A stretch of DNA of 33,451 nt, taken from the NCBI GenBank assembly GCA_003249555.1, contig QKIQ01000107.1, forward strand, positions 1 to 33,451, in the 5' to 3' direction. The DNA comes from Clostridia bacterium (GTDB lineage Bacteria > Bacillota > Clostridia > Christensenellales > SZUA-584). This document shows, piece by piece, positions 22,815 to 30,041 of this stretch. The notes below the pieces were generated by a model. The model did no database searches and was not told the DNA's origin. It saw nothing but the letters and a program-made list of their open reading frames with translations. The position numbers and the translations under genes were made by a program. The first letter of the stretch is position 1. Every line of letters begins with the position of its first letter.

Positions 22815-22922
22815 ATGGATGATTATGTGAAGATGCCGGAGAATAATGCTGGAACGCTTAAAAATGTAGAAGAAAATGAAGAGTTTAATAAAGCAGTTCC
22901 CCAGCGACAAAAAAAGATATAA
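22815..22922 (+). CDS. Small hydrophilic protein (35 aa) upstream of spoVAC
   Basis: An ATG frame with a strong ribosome binding site (AAAGGA, spacing seven) encodes a charged 35-residue peptide, MDDYVKMPENNAGTL through a glutamate-rich middle (VEENEEFNKA) to a basic end (QRQKKI). It ends 12 bases before spoVAC, typical of an operon member. It has no recognisable domain. It may be a small spore protein, a translated leader, or a coupling peptide for spoVAC, whose own ribosome binding site is weaker. Confidence 0.5.
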   Translation: MDDYVKMPENNAGTLKNVEENEEFNKAVPQRQKKI

Positions 22923-22934
22923 GGCAGATACCAT

Positions 22935-23393
22935 ATGGATATCAAAAAAAATGCAGATGACACAAATTATCAGCAATATGTAAAAACAAATATGCCGAAA
23001 AGCCATCTAATAAAAGAGTGTATAATGGCATTTTTGGTTGGAGGGATTATTTGTGTTTTTGGAGAAGCCATCAATGAATTTTCACAAAGCGTTCTGCACC
23101 TTGATGAAGAGGGCGTTAATGCATTTCGCTCGGCGGTGCTTATTTTTCTCGGCGCATTGTTTACGGGTATCGGCGTATACGATATTTTGGGACGTGTGGC
23201 AGGCGCAGGTTCTATTGTGCCCATAACGGGATTTGCCAACTCGGTTGTTTCCCCTGCTCTTGAATACAAATGGGAAGGCTACATATTAGGTGTTGGGGCG
23301 AAGCTTTTTACCATAGCAGGGCCTGTTCTTGTCTACGGTACCACTTCTTCCGTGCTTGTAGGGATTATCTATTACATTTTTGGAGGGATATAA
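22935..23393 (+). CDS. spoVAC: Stage V sporulation protein AC
   Basis: A 152-residue membrane protein with about four hydrophobic segments. The cytoplasmic N-terminus MDIKKNADDTNYQQYV is followed by KSHLIKECIMAFLVGGIICV and the GAGSIVPITGFANSVVSPALEYK block, diagnostic of SpoVAC. Its length is normal. SpoVAC is the inner-membrane channel component of the dipicolinic acid import/release complex of spores, and is mechanosensitive in Bacillus. It is followed one base later by spoVAD. Confidence 0.96.
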   Translation: MDIKKNADDTNYQQYVKTNMPKSHLIKECIMAFLVGGIICVFGEAINEFSQSVLHLDEEGVNAFRSAVLIFLGALFTGIGVYDILGRVAGAGSIVPITGFANSVVSPALEYKWEGYILGVGAKLFTIAGPVLVYGTTSSVLVGIIYYIFGGI

Positions 23394-23394
23394 A

Positions 23395-24414
23395 ATGGGA
23401 TTACGTTTGGGGCCTACCACCGTTCAGTTTGCGTCTCCTCCAAATATACTTTCTTCCGCTTCCGTCGCAGGGAAAACCGAAAAAGACGGCGCTTATGGTC
23501 TTTCATTCGATTTAACATTTGATGACGATCTTTGGGGAGAAAAAACGTATGAGCTTGCGGAAAGAAAAATGTTTCAAAAGGCCGTCGAAACAGCAATAGA
23601 AAGGGCATCCTTAAAACCTAATGATATTTCTTATTTGTATGGCGGCGACCTGCTGAATCAGATTATATCATCAGGATTTGCGGCGCGTGAGCTGGGCATT
23701 CCGTTTTTTGGATTGTACGGAGCCTGCTCAACAATGGCTGAGTCCTTGATATTGGGTGCAATGGCAGTTGACGGCGGATTTGCCCAATACGCCGTATGCG
23801 GTACCAGCAGCCATTTTGCAACAGCTGAAAGACAATTCCGTTATCCGCTTGAGCTGGGCACGCCAAAGACGCCTACATCGCAAAATACGGTGACAGGAGC
23901 TGGCGCCGTGCTTTTAACTTCCCTGCGAGGGCAGTATCCCGCTGTTACACATGCCACGACAGGACGCGTGATTGATATGGGCATAAACGATGTCAACAAC
24001 ATGGGTGCGGCAATGGCACCGGCAGCCACAGAAACGATTTTATCTCATTTGGAAGAGACACAAAGAAACCCAGAATACTATGACGCAATTATTACAGGTG
24101 ATCTTGGTACCTTCGGCAGCGAGCTGCTTATCAAGCTTGCAAACGATGCGGGGAAAAACCTGTCAGCAGTTCACAAAGATTGCGGTGCGATGATCTATGA
24201 AGGAAATCCCCTGGCGAAATGCGGCGGCAGCGGCTGTGGCTGCGGCGCGTCCATGCTGGGTGGTTTCTTTCTAAACGAGATGCGTGGCGGCAGGCTAAAT
24301 AAAATATTATTTGTAGCTACGGGTGCGCTGCACAGTCCCACAAGCACCCTTCAGGGAGAAACGATTCCCTCAATTGCGCATGCGGCAGCGATAGAAATGG
24401 GGTGCGGACAATGA
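23395..24414 (+). CDS. spoVAD: Stage V sporulation protein AD
   Basis: A 339-residue protein of thiolase-like fold. It includes MGLRLGPTTVQF, 'YGGDLLNQIISSGFAARELG', GLYGACSTMAES, CGTSSHFATAERQFRYP and the C-terminal CGGSGCGCGASMLGG. SpoVAD binds dipicolinic acid on the outer face of the spore inner membrane. The start is ATG 23395 after GGAGGG; the longer frame from 23380 overlaps spoVAC. Its stop overlaps the spoVAE start by four bases. Confidence 0.97.
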   Translation: MGLRLGPTTVQFASPPNILSSASVAGKTEKDGAYGLSFDLTFDDDLWGEKTYELAERKMFQKAVETAIERASLKPNDISYLYGGDLLNQIISSGFAARELGIPFFGLYGACSTMAESLILGAMAVDGGFAQYAVCGTSSHFATAERQFRYPLELGTPKTPTSQNTVTGAGAVLLTSLRGQYPAVTHATTGRVIDMGINDVNNMGAAMAPAATETILSHLEETQRNPEYYDAIITGDLGTFGSELLIKLANDAGKNLSAVHKDCGAMIYEGNPLAKCGGSGCGCGASMLGGFFLNEMRGGRLNKILFVATGALHSPTSTLQGETIPSIAHAAAIEMGCGQ

Positions 24415-24767
24415 ATTACTTAGGAGCGTTCATCGTTGGCGGGTTTATATGCGTCGTCGGACAAATACTGCTTTCCAAAACCAATCTGACATCTGGACGT
24501 ATACTCGTTATCTTTGTCACTGCGGGTGTTTTGCTGACGGCTGTAGGGCTTTATGAGCCGCTTGTCAAATTCGGCGGAGCGGGTGCTCAGGTGCCTCTTA
24601 CGGGCTTTGGATATTCGCTTGCTAAGGGCGCTTTTAAAGCGGTTGATGAATCGGGAATTTTGGGGGCTCTTTCAGGCGGTGTGGTGGCCACAGCAGCCGG
24701 TATTGCGTCTGCTGTGGTATTCGGATACGTTGTGGCTTTAATATTCAAACCCAAGACGAAAAAATAA
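24411..24767 (+). CDS. spoVAE: Stage V sporulation protein AE (AEb type)
   Basis: A 118-residue membrane protein with about four hydrophobic segments. It starts MNYLGAFIVGGFICVVGQIL and includes the GAGAQVPLTGFGYSLAKGA block, homologous to the matching block in SpoVAC. It completes the minimal AC-AD-AE set typical of Clostridia; AA, AB and AF are not adjacent here. ATGA overlap with spoVAD implies translational coupling. A terminator follows at 24787. Confidence 0.95.
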   Translation: MNYLGAFIVGGFICVVGQILLSKTNLTSGRILVIFVTAGVLLTAVGLYEPLVKFGGAGAQVPLTGFGYSLAKGAFKAVDESGILGALSGGVVATAAGIASAVVFGYVVALIFKPKTKK

Positions 24768-24786
24768 TCAACGTTGTTGCAACCAT

Positions 24787-24814
24787 AAAAAAGCGGAATT
24801 TAGCCGCTTTTTTT
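24787..24814. terminator. Bidirectional terminator between spoVAE and degV
   Basis: A-tract, AAGCGG, seven-base loop, CCGCTT and a T tract form a symmetric hairpin that serves spoVAE on the plus strand and the degV gene on the minus strand. It touches the degV stop codon. Confidence 0.9.
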
Positions 24815-25733
24815 ATCTATGCTTGACTTTTTCAATAATCTCTTTGATTGGGTTTTCCTCGAGTACCCCGTCTCTATCTGCCCCTTGAAAGCAGAGTACA
24901 AGAGAACCGGGACCTGCATGCAGGCCAAGTACCGGAGTGAGAAAATCCAAGCGCACTTCCTTAAGCTTTGGGAACATCTCCATGACTTTATTTTTAAGCA
25001 TTAACGCAAAAGTGACATTTCCCCCATGCGCAATATAAGCGCTTTGAGTTTCTTCGGTGGCATTCTTTTTCATTTTTTGTGCCATGAGTGAAATGGCCTG
25101 TCGCATACCGCGCGCATTCATTAAAAAAGTGAGTTTTCCTTCTTGGTTAACAAAAAGTATAGGTTTAAGATGAAGTAAACCACCAAGTAACGCTTTAATA
25201 TGGCTGATGCGGCCGCCGCGATATAGATATTTGATATCACCGACTGTGAAGATAAGGTTATATTTTTCTTTAATACTTTCTGCATATTGATAGGCTTCTT
25301 CAAGATCGGCTGATTGGCATTTGTTCATTAGCTCGTACGCCATCTGCGTCAAAGCGAAGCTGCCTGTTCTTGTGTCTACAACCTTAACCTGTGCGCTATA
25401 TTTTCCATTGAGCTCGGCAGCAGTAAGGCATGCGCTATCATAAGAGCCGCTTACTTTGCTGGACAAAGCTAAATGCAGGATGTTATGTCCCTGCGCTAAT
25501 ACCGGCTCCCATGTCTTCCTACAGCTATCGGGATTGACTTTGGAAGACTGCGCAAAATGTCCCGCATCCAATTTATCATAAAGCGCCTGCTTTTGTTCGT
25601 CATTTTCGAATTTATCCTCGTATTCTTGTCCGTCGAGCGTATATGAAAGATAGACCATGATAATTTTATGTGTAGCCATTTCTTTTGCTGTGAAGCAGGC
25701 TGACGAATCAACACTGATGACAAAGTTTTCCAA
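24813..25733 (-). CDS. DegV family fatty-acid-binding protein
   Basis: A 306-residue protein with the two-domain DegV layout. The N-terminus is FVISVDSSACFTA, then FAQSSKVNPDSC, LALSSKVSGSYDSA, VVDTRTGSFALTQM and the central YLYRGGRISHIKALLGGLLHLKPIL. The C-terminal region has HGGN and a LGLHAGPGSLVLCF ending. The SSKV(N/S)P-type variants replace the common TSQPS motif. DegV proteins (FakB-like) bind fatty acids for FakA kinase. Translation starts at TTG 25733, supported by GAGGGGG upstream. It is a single-gene unit. Confidence 0.92.
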   Translation of the reverse strand: MENFVISVDSSACFTAKEMATHKIIMVYLSYTLDGQEYEDKFENDEQKQALYDKLDAGHFAQSSKVNPDSCRKTWEPVLAQGHNILHLALSSKVSGSYDSACLTAAELNGKYSAQVKVVDTRTGSFALTQMAYELMNKCQSADLEEAYQYAESIKEKYNLIFTVGDIKYLYRGGRISHIKALLGGLLHLKPILFVNQEGKLTFLMNARGMRQAISLMAQKMKKNATEETQSAYIAHGGNVTFALMLKNKVMEMFPKLKEVRLDFLTPVLGLHAGPGSLVLCFQGADRDGVLEENPIKEIIEKVKHR

Positions 25734-25933
25734 TAGACCCTATCCCCCTCTTTTTCCGTCCATATTATATGCCACAGCAGATAAACGCAAGACAAAATCA
25801 CAATCTTTAAAGAATGTTCAAGTTTTATTCATATTATTAGCGTAAAAGAAATAAATATTCAAAAGTAAATCGTAAATTTTGAGTAATGTGGTATTAATAT
25901 ACATATATTTTGAATCAAAATATAAAGTTTTGT

Positions 25934-25978
25934 GAAAAAAAAGCCTTTAGCATACTATTCGGGTATGACTAAGGGCTT
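25934..25978 (-). terminator. Rho-independent terminator of the tRNA operon
   Basis: On the minus strand AAGCCCTTAGTCATAC / GTATGCTAAAGGCTT arms (a few mismatches) are followed by a run of eight T. It lies just after tRNA-Leu. Confidence 0.85.
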
Positions 25979-25981
25979 CTC

Positions 25982-26068
25982 TGGTGCCGAAGACCGGACT
26001 TGAACCGGTACGGTGTTACCACCGCGGGATTTTAAGTCCCGTGCGTCTGCCGATTCCGCCACTTCGGC
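25982..26068 (-). tRNA. tRNA-Leu (anticodon TAA)
   Basis: An 87-base cloverleaf including encoded CCA. The acceptor is GCCGAAG / CTTCGGC with discriminator A, the anticodon loop CTTAAAA within CGGGA/TCCCG, a long class II variable arm, and a T arm with GTTCAAG. Last gene of the operon. Confidence 0.95.
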
Positions 26069-26077
26069 AAAAAGTTT

Positions 26078-26139
26078 CGGACTTCTTTTGAAGAAGCCCG
26101 GATAAAATGGGGTACCCAGAAAACCGTGTGTTTTCCGGG
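26078..26139 (-). repeat. Two strong hairpins in the tRNA-Cys to tRNA-Leu spacer
   Basis: Ten-bp stems with one wobble each lie at 26078-26087/26091-26100 (CGGACTTCTT and AAGAAGCCCG on the plus strand) and 26115-26124/26130-26139 (CCCAGAAAAC and GTTTTCCGGG). They may mark RNase cleavage sites, or act as internal partial terminators. Confidence 0.5.
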
Positions 26140-26146
26140 GTATCAT

Positions 26147-26221
26147 TGGAGGCGCCACCCAGATTTGAACTGGGGAATGAAGGTTTTGCAGACCTTGGCC
26201 TTACCACTTGGCTATGGCGCC
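26147..26221 (-). tRNA. tRNA-Cys (anticodon GCA)
   Basis: A 75-base cloverleaf with encoded CCA. Acceptor begins GGCGCCA, the anticodon loop is CTGCAAA, the T loop TTCAAAT, and discriminator T73 (TCCA end) is the cysteine identity base. Confidence 0.95.
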
Positions 26222-26283
26222 ACATGCTCTTCTGATAAAAATTCGGCACATAACATTTATATGCCGGGATTAGTGTTTTTGTT

Positions 26284-26309
26284 CACCCCCTCGCATAAGC
26301 AAGGGGGTG
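26284..26309. repeat. GC-rich hairpin in the tRNA-Gly to tRNA-Cys spacer
   Basis: A perfect 8-bp stem CACCCCCT / AGGGGGTG with a 10-base loop. No T tract follows on either strand, so it is not a classical terminator. Confidence 0.45.
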
Positions 26310-26321
26310 GTTTATCACTTG

Positions 26322-26396
26322 TGGAGCGGAAGACGGGATTCGAACCCGCGACTTCGACCTTGGCAAGGTCGCACTCTACCACTGAGTCACTCCCGC
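26322..26396 (-). tRNA. tRNA-Gly (anticodon GCC)
   Basis: A 75-base cloverleaf with encoded CCA. Acceptor GCGGGAG / CTTCCGC, D-loop with AGTGGTAGAG, anticodon loop TTGCCAA, T arm GCGGG TTCGAAT CCCGT. Confidence 0.96.
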
Positions 26397-26419
26397 ACGG
26401 TTATAGAGATTGTTCTTTA

Positions 26420-26496
26420 TGGCGACCCGGAAGGGACTCGAACCCTCGACCTCTAGCGTGACAGGCTAGCGTTCTAACCATCTGAACTACCGGGCC
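26420..26496 (-). tRNA. tRNA-Asp (anticodon GTC)
   Basis: A 77-base cloverleaf with encoded CCA. Acceptor GGCCCGG / CCGGGTC, discriminator G73, anticodon loop CTGTCAC, T loop TTCGAGT. It starts three bases after the tRNA-Val remnant. Confidence 0.96.
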
Positions 26497-26499
26497 ATA

Positions 26500-26563
26500 T
26501 GGTGGGAGCAACAGGGCTCGAACCTGTGACCCTTTGCTTGTAAGGCAAATGCTCTCCCAGCTG
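26500..26563 (-). pseudogene. tRNA-Val (anticodon TAC) lacking its 5' acceptor strand and D-stem arm
   Basis: The 3' two-thirds is intact: anticodon stem TTTGC/GCAAA with loop CTTACAA, T arm ACAGG TTCGAGC CCTGT, acceptor strand TGCTCCC, discriminator A and CCA. Upstream of AGCTGGGAGAGC the expected GGGAGCA acceptor and GCTC D-stem strand are missing. The minus strand instead reads GGGGTACGAAATGGGC there, which cannot pair with the 3' acceptor strand. Homology stops at about 26563. A functional tRNA is unlikely, although the operon promoter and the following tRNAs are intact. Confidence 0.7.
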
Positions 26564-26639
26564 CCCATTTCGTACCCCGGAAATTCGTGATTCCCGGAGG
26601 CCCCATAAAGAGCCTGCGTTCAACGAAGAACGCTGTGAT

Positions 26640-26668
26640 AGTTTATAATAGACATGGCTCTGTGTCAA
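26640..26668 (-). promoter_or_regulatory. Sigma-A promoter of the tRNA operon
   Basis: On the minus strand TTGACA (26663-26668), a 17-base spacer and TAAACT (26640-26645), preceded by A/T-rich sequence. The predicted start is about 60 bases before the expected tRNA-Val 5' end. Confidence 0.65.
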
Positions 26669-26751
26669 AATGTGAATTTAGCGATTAAATGAGGAATACT
26701 ATAATCAATCTCATATTTCATCGCTATTTCGCAATTTTACGAGCATTCTTG

Positions 26752-27369
26752 CTATCTGCGCTTTTCAAGCTCCGCAAAAACTTCTGAGGGTGTGAGGCCG
26801 CGTTCACAAAGCAGCACAAGCAGATGATAAAGGAAATCTGCACTCTCGTAACGAATCTCATCGGGCGCGGCATTTTTGGCCGCAATAATGATTTCAGCTG
26901 CTTCTTCCCCGATTTTCTTACAGATTTTATCGATACCCTTGTCAAAAAGATAGTTGGTGTAAGAGCCTTCCTTGGGGTTATCGCGACGGTCTTCGATAAC
27001 CGAAAACAGCTCATCGATTATGCCATATCCGCCTGTGTTTTCACCGCTGCCATACAAAGACTCAAAGAAGCAGGAATAATTGCCCGTATGGCACGCTGGG
27101 CCCTCCTGAGACACAATCGCCAGCAGGGTATCGCTGTCGCAGTCAATTTTCATTTCTTTGAGCGTTTGATAATGACCCGATGTCTCCCCCTTGCGCCACA
27201 GCTTTTGTCTGCTGCGCGAAAAGTATGTCATGTTGCCAGATTCCAACGTGATTTGCAGCGATTCACGGCTCATATATGCGAGCATCAGCACGCTGTTGGT
27301 TTTATAATCCTGCACCACCACAGGCACGAGTCCTTTTTCGTCGAATTTAACGTTGTCTATAATCATCAT
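26752..27369 (-). CDS. hisIE: Bifunctional phosphoribosyl-AMP cyclohydrolase / phosphoribosyl-ATP pyrophosphatase
   Basis: A 205-residue fusion. HisI (about 1-110) has VLMLAYMSRESLQ, YFSRSRQKLWRKGETSGH, the metal-binding DCDSDTLL and GPACHTGNYSCF. HisE (about 115-205) has YTNYLFDKGIDKICKKIGEEAAEIIIAAKN. It performs steps 2 and 3 of histidine synthesis. The start follows GGAGGAAGC. It is the last visible gene of the his operon, ten bases after hisF; no obvious terminator follows. Confidence 0.96.
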   Translation of the reverse strand: MMIIDNVKFDEKGLVPVVVQDYKTNSVLMLAYMSRESLQITLESGNMTYFSRSRQKLWRKGETSGHYQTLKEMKIDCDSDTLLAIVSQEGPACHTGNYSCFFESLYGSGENTGGYGIIDELFSVIEDRRDNPKEGSYTNYLFDKGIDKICKKIGEEAAEIIIAAKNAAPDEIRYESADFLYHLLVLLCERGLTPSEVFAELEKRR

Positions 27370-27379
27370 GCTTCCTCCG

Positions 27380-28141
27380 CTATAATCTCACAGGTATATT
27401 CTCTCGTTTAAAATACTTTTTGACGTCGCCCACGGTATACGTACCGTAGTGAAAAAGCGACGCAACCAGCACCGCATCGGCGTTGGCTAGCGTGACAGCA
27501 TCCTTGAAATGTGTCATTTTACCCGCGCCGCCTGACGCGATAACGGGAATGCGCACCGCGTCCGAAATAGCTTTTGTCAGTGGTATATCGTAGCCGTCTT
27601 TCGTGCCGTCGGCATCCATGCTTGTGAGCAGTATCTCGCCCGCACCACGTTTTTCGGCTTCTGCGGCCCATTCAACGGCGTCACGACCGGTCCCCACGCG
27701 TCCGCCATTCAAGTAAACCTCCCAGCCTTCGCCGTCAGCCTTTTTCTTGGCGTCTATCGCGCAGACCACACACTGGCTGCCGAATTTCTCTGCCGCTTCG
27801 GAAATGAGTAGAGGGTTCTTTATCGCCGCAGAGTTGACGGAAATTTTATCGGCACCCCGCCGAAGCATTTCGCGGAAGTCAGACACCGTCCGTATACCAC
27901 CGCCCACTGTCAGCGGTATAAATACTTCCTCCGCAGTGCGGGCGACAACATCGCTCATGATACCGCGGTTGTCAGAGGAGGCTGTTATATCAAGAAACAC
28001 GAGTTCATCCGCGCCCTGCATATTAAACATCTTGGCCATTTCAACCGGATCTCCAGCGTCGCGTATATCCACAAAGTTAACGCCTTTCACAACACGTCCC
28101 GCGTCCACATCCAGACAGGGAATGATTCGTTTTGTCAGCAT
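27380..28141 (-). CDS. hisF: Imidazole glycerol phosphate synthase cyclase subunit
   Basis: A 253-residue TIM barrel. It starts [20 protein letters not shown], with catalytic-type Asp in PCLDV and in [10 protein letters not shown], and phosphate-binding [11 protein letters not shown] and [12 protein letters not shown]. It uses ammonia from HisH to form IGP and AICAR. Length is normal. It begins two bases after the hisA stop. Confidence 0.97.
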   Translation of the reverse strand: MLTKRIIPCLDVDAGRVVKGVNFVDIRDAGDPVEMAKMFNMQGADELVFLDITASSDNRGIMSDVVARTAEEVFIPLTVGGGIRTVSDFREMLRRGADKISVNSAAIKNPLLISEAAEKFGSQCVVCAIDAKKKADGEGWEVYLNGGRVGTGRDAVEWAAEAEKRGAGEILLTSMDADGTKDGYDIPLTKAISDAVRIPVIASGGAGKMTHFKDAVTLANADAVLVASLFHYGTYTVGDVKKYFKRENIPVRL

Positions 28142-28143
28142 GT

Positions 28144-28857
28144 TTAAGCCCCCATTTTGATTGCTTCGCTGAGATTGATGCTGCCGGTATAAAGCGCTTT
28201 GCCGATGATGACACCCTGCGCCCCCGCTTCCTTCACAGCCTTTACGTCATCGGGTATGCTCATGCCGCCCGATGCGATAATTTCCATGCCCGTTTGCTTG
28301 ACCATGTTTTTTACAGCCGCGACGTTCGGGCCGGTCAGCATGCCGTCACGCGCAATGTCCGTATAGATAATCGTAGCGATGCCGCGCTTTTTCATTTCAT
28401 TGGCGAGACTGACAGGATCTTCTCCCGTGTCGGATGCCCATCCTCGTGTCGCCACGCGTCCGTCTTTTGCATCGATACCCACTACGATTCGATTGGAATA
28501 CTTCGCAGCGGCTTCCTCGACAAGCTCAGGGTTTTCAATAGCCGCCGTGCCAACGATCACGCGACGTATGCCAAGGTCACCGAGACGAAGGTCGATATCT
28601 TCAATGCTGCGAACACCGCCGCCCAACTGTACGGGGATAGAGACTGTCCGAAGTATCTTAGCGACGGTATCATAATTTGAAAACTCTCCGGCAAATGCCG
28701 CGTCCAAATCCACCACATGCAGATACTGAGCGCCCATCTGCTGCCATTTTAAAGCCACTTCAGCCGGTTCTCCGTATTCAGTGGCTTGATCCATGTCACC
28801 CATTTTCAAGCGTACACAGACGCCGTTTTTTAAATCAATTGCTGGATATAAAATCAT
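28144..28857 (-). CDS. hisA: Phosphoribosylformimino-5-aminoimidazole carboxamide ribotide isomerase
   Basis: A 237-residue TIM barrel related to HisF. It shows [20 protein letters not shown], the catalytic Asp in [20 protein letters not shown], the second Asp in [14 protein letters not shown] and [11 protein letters not shown]. It opens the ribose ring of ProFAR. The start overlaps the hisH stop by four bases. Confidence 0.97.
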   Translation of the reverse strand: MILYPAIDLKNGVCVRLKMGDMDQATEYGEPAEVALKWQQMGAQYLHVVDLDAAFAGEFSNYDTVAKILRTVSIPVQLGGGVRSIEDIDLRLGDLGIRRVIVGTAAIENPELVEEAAAKYSNRIVVGIDAKDGRVATRGWASDTGEDPVSLANEMKKRGIATIIYTDIARDGMLTGPNVAAVKNMVKQTGMEIIASGGMSIPDDVKAVKEAGAQGVIIGKALYTGSINLSEAIKMGA

Positions 28858-29453
28858 TTTAGCCCTCCAAACCGCCTCAGCATATCAAGGCCGGTGTCGC
28901 CGCTTTTTTCGGGATGAAATTGCAGCCCGAAAATGTTATCCTTGCATACGGCAGCTGTAAAACGGTAACCGTAATCGGCTTCGGCGATGATATACTCATT
29001 GGGCACACCACTAGCGTGGTAGGAATGAACGAAATAAACGTATTTATCTTCGCTTCTGTCAAATAGCGCGTTGTCACGCGCTACAAGGTTGTTCCAGCCC
29101 ATATGCGGCACTTTAAGGTTTTGGACCTCAAAAGGCGCCACGACGCCGGGAATAAACCCCAAACCATCATGTTCGCCGTTTTCGCGGCTTTTGTTAAACA
29201 ACAGCTGCATACCAAGACAGATGCCCATCAATGGCTTGCCTTTATTCACTTCATTCAGCATTGTTTCCTTCATACCCGACTTTTCAAAGCAGTCTGCCGC
29301 GTCCGCAAATGCGCCGACGCCCGGAAGCACAATGTGTGATGCATTTATCAAATGCTGCTTATTATCCGTGATCCGTGCGTCAAAGCCCAAAAACTCCATC
29401 GCCTTTTGTACGCTTCTTAAATTGCCTATGCCGTAATCGATGATGGCTATCAT
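28854..29453 (-). CDS. hisH: Imidazole glycerol phosphate synthase glutamine amidotransferase subunit
   Basis: A 199-residue class I glutaminase. The nucleophile cysteine is in GICLGMQLLF, and the His-Glu pair is in LQFHPEKSG. N-terminal IAIIDYGIGNLRSVQKA is typical. It supplies ammonia to HisF. It lies three bases after the hisB stop. Confidence 0.97.
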   Translation of the reverse strand: MIAIIDYGIGNLRSVQKAMEFLGFDARITDNKQHLINASHIVLPGVGAFADAADCFEKSGMKETMLNEVNKGKPLMGICLGMQLLFNKSRENGEHDGLGFIPGVVAPFEVQNLKVPHMGWNNLVARDNALFDRSEDKYVYFVHSYHASGVPNEYIIAEADYGYRFTAAVCKDNIFGLQFHPEKSGDTGLDMLRRFGGLK

Positions 29454-29456
29454 ATG

Positions 29457-30041
29457 CTAAAGAACTCCTTTTGTGGACGGAATACCGCTGTTTCTCGGAT
29501 CATCTTCCAGTGCAAACCGAAGCGCACGCCCTGCCGCTTTAAACACCGCTTCAATCATGTGATGTGAATTGCAGCCATACAGCACGCTGATGTGGAGCGT
29601 GATTTTTGCGGCTGTCGAAAACGCACGGAAGAATTCCTCGAACATCTGGCTGCTGATGCCCCCAACCATCTGGTCGGGACACTGCACGCTGTATTGCAAA
29701 AATGCGCGCCCTGAAAAATCCACGCTGGCAAAAGCAAGCGCCTCGTCCATCGGTACAAATTGTGTGGCATAGCGGCAAATTCCCGCTTTATTTCCCACAG
29801 CTTGCGCAAACGCTTCACCCAATACGATGCCGGCATCTTCAATCGTGTGGTGTTCATCCACGTTCAAATCGCCGTTTGCATTGAGCGACAGGTCAAACAA
29901 ACCGTGTTTGGCAAACAGGTCAAGCATGTGGTCAAAGAAACCGATGCCGGTTTTGATACTTCTTTTGCCTTCTCCGTCAATGTCCAATGACAGTGAAATG
30001 CTCGTTTCGTTGGTATCTCTTTGAATTTTTGCGCTTCTCAT
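29457..30041 (-). CDS. hisB: Imidazoleglycerol-phosphate dehydratase
   Basis: A 194-residue monofunctional IGPD. Metal-binding motifs DEHHTIEDAGI and CNSHHMIEAVFKA are present, with GFFDHMLDLFAKHGLFDL at the start. It dehydrates IGP. No phosphatase domain is fused, unlike the enterobacterial enzyme. It overlaps the hisD stop by four bases; the usual hisC between hisD and hisB is absent. Confidence 0.97.
   Translation of the reverse strand: MRSAKIQRDTNETSISLSLDIDGEGKRSIKTGIGFFDHMLDLFAKHGLFDLSLNANGDLNVDEHHTIEDAGIVLGEAFAQAVGNKAGICRYATQFVPMDEALAFASVDFSGRAFLQYSVQCPDQMVGGISSQMFEEFFRAFSTAAKITLHISVLYGCNSHHMIEAVFKAAGRALRFALEDDPRNSGIPSTKGVL

Noticed and set aside
26126-26461. Rightward 111-codon frame over the tRNAs
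   Set aside because: It reads antisense through tRNA-Cys, tRNA-Gly and part of tRNA-Asp; such frames are common artefacts of tRNA clusters.
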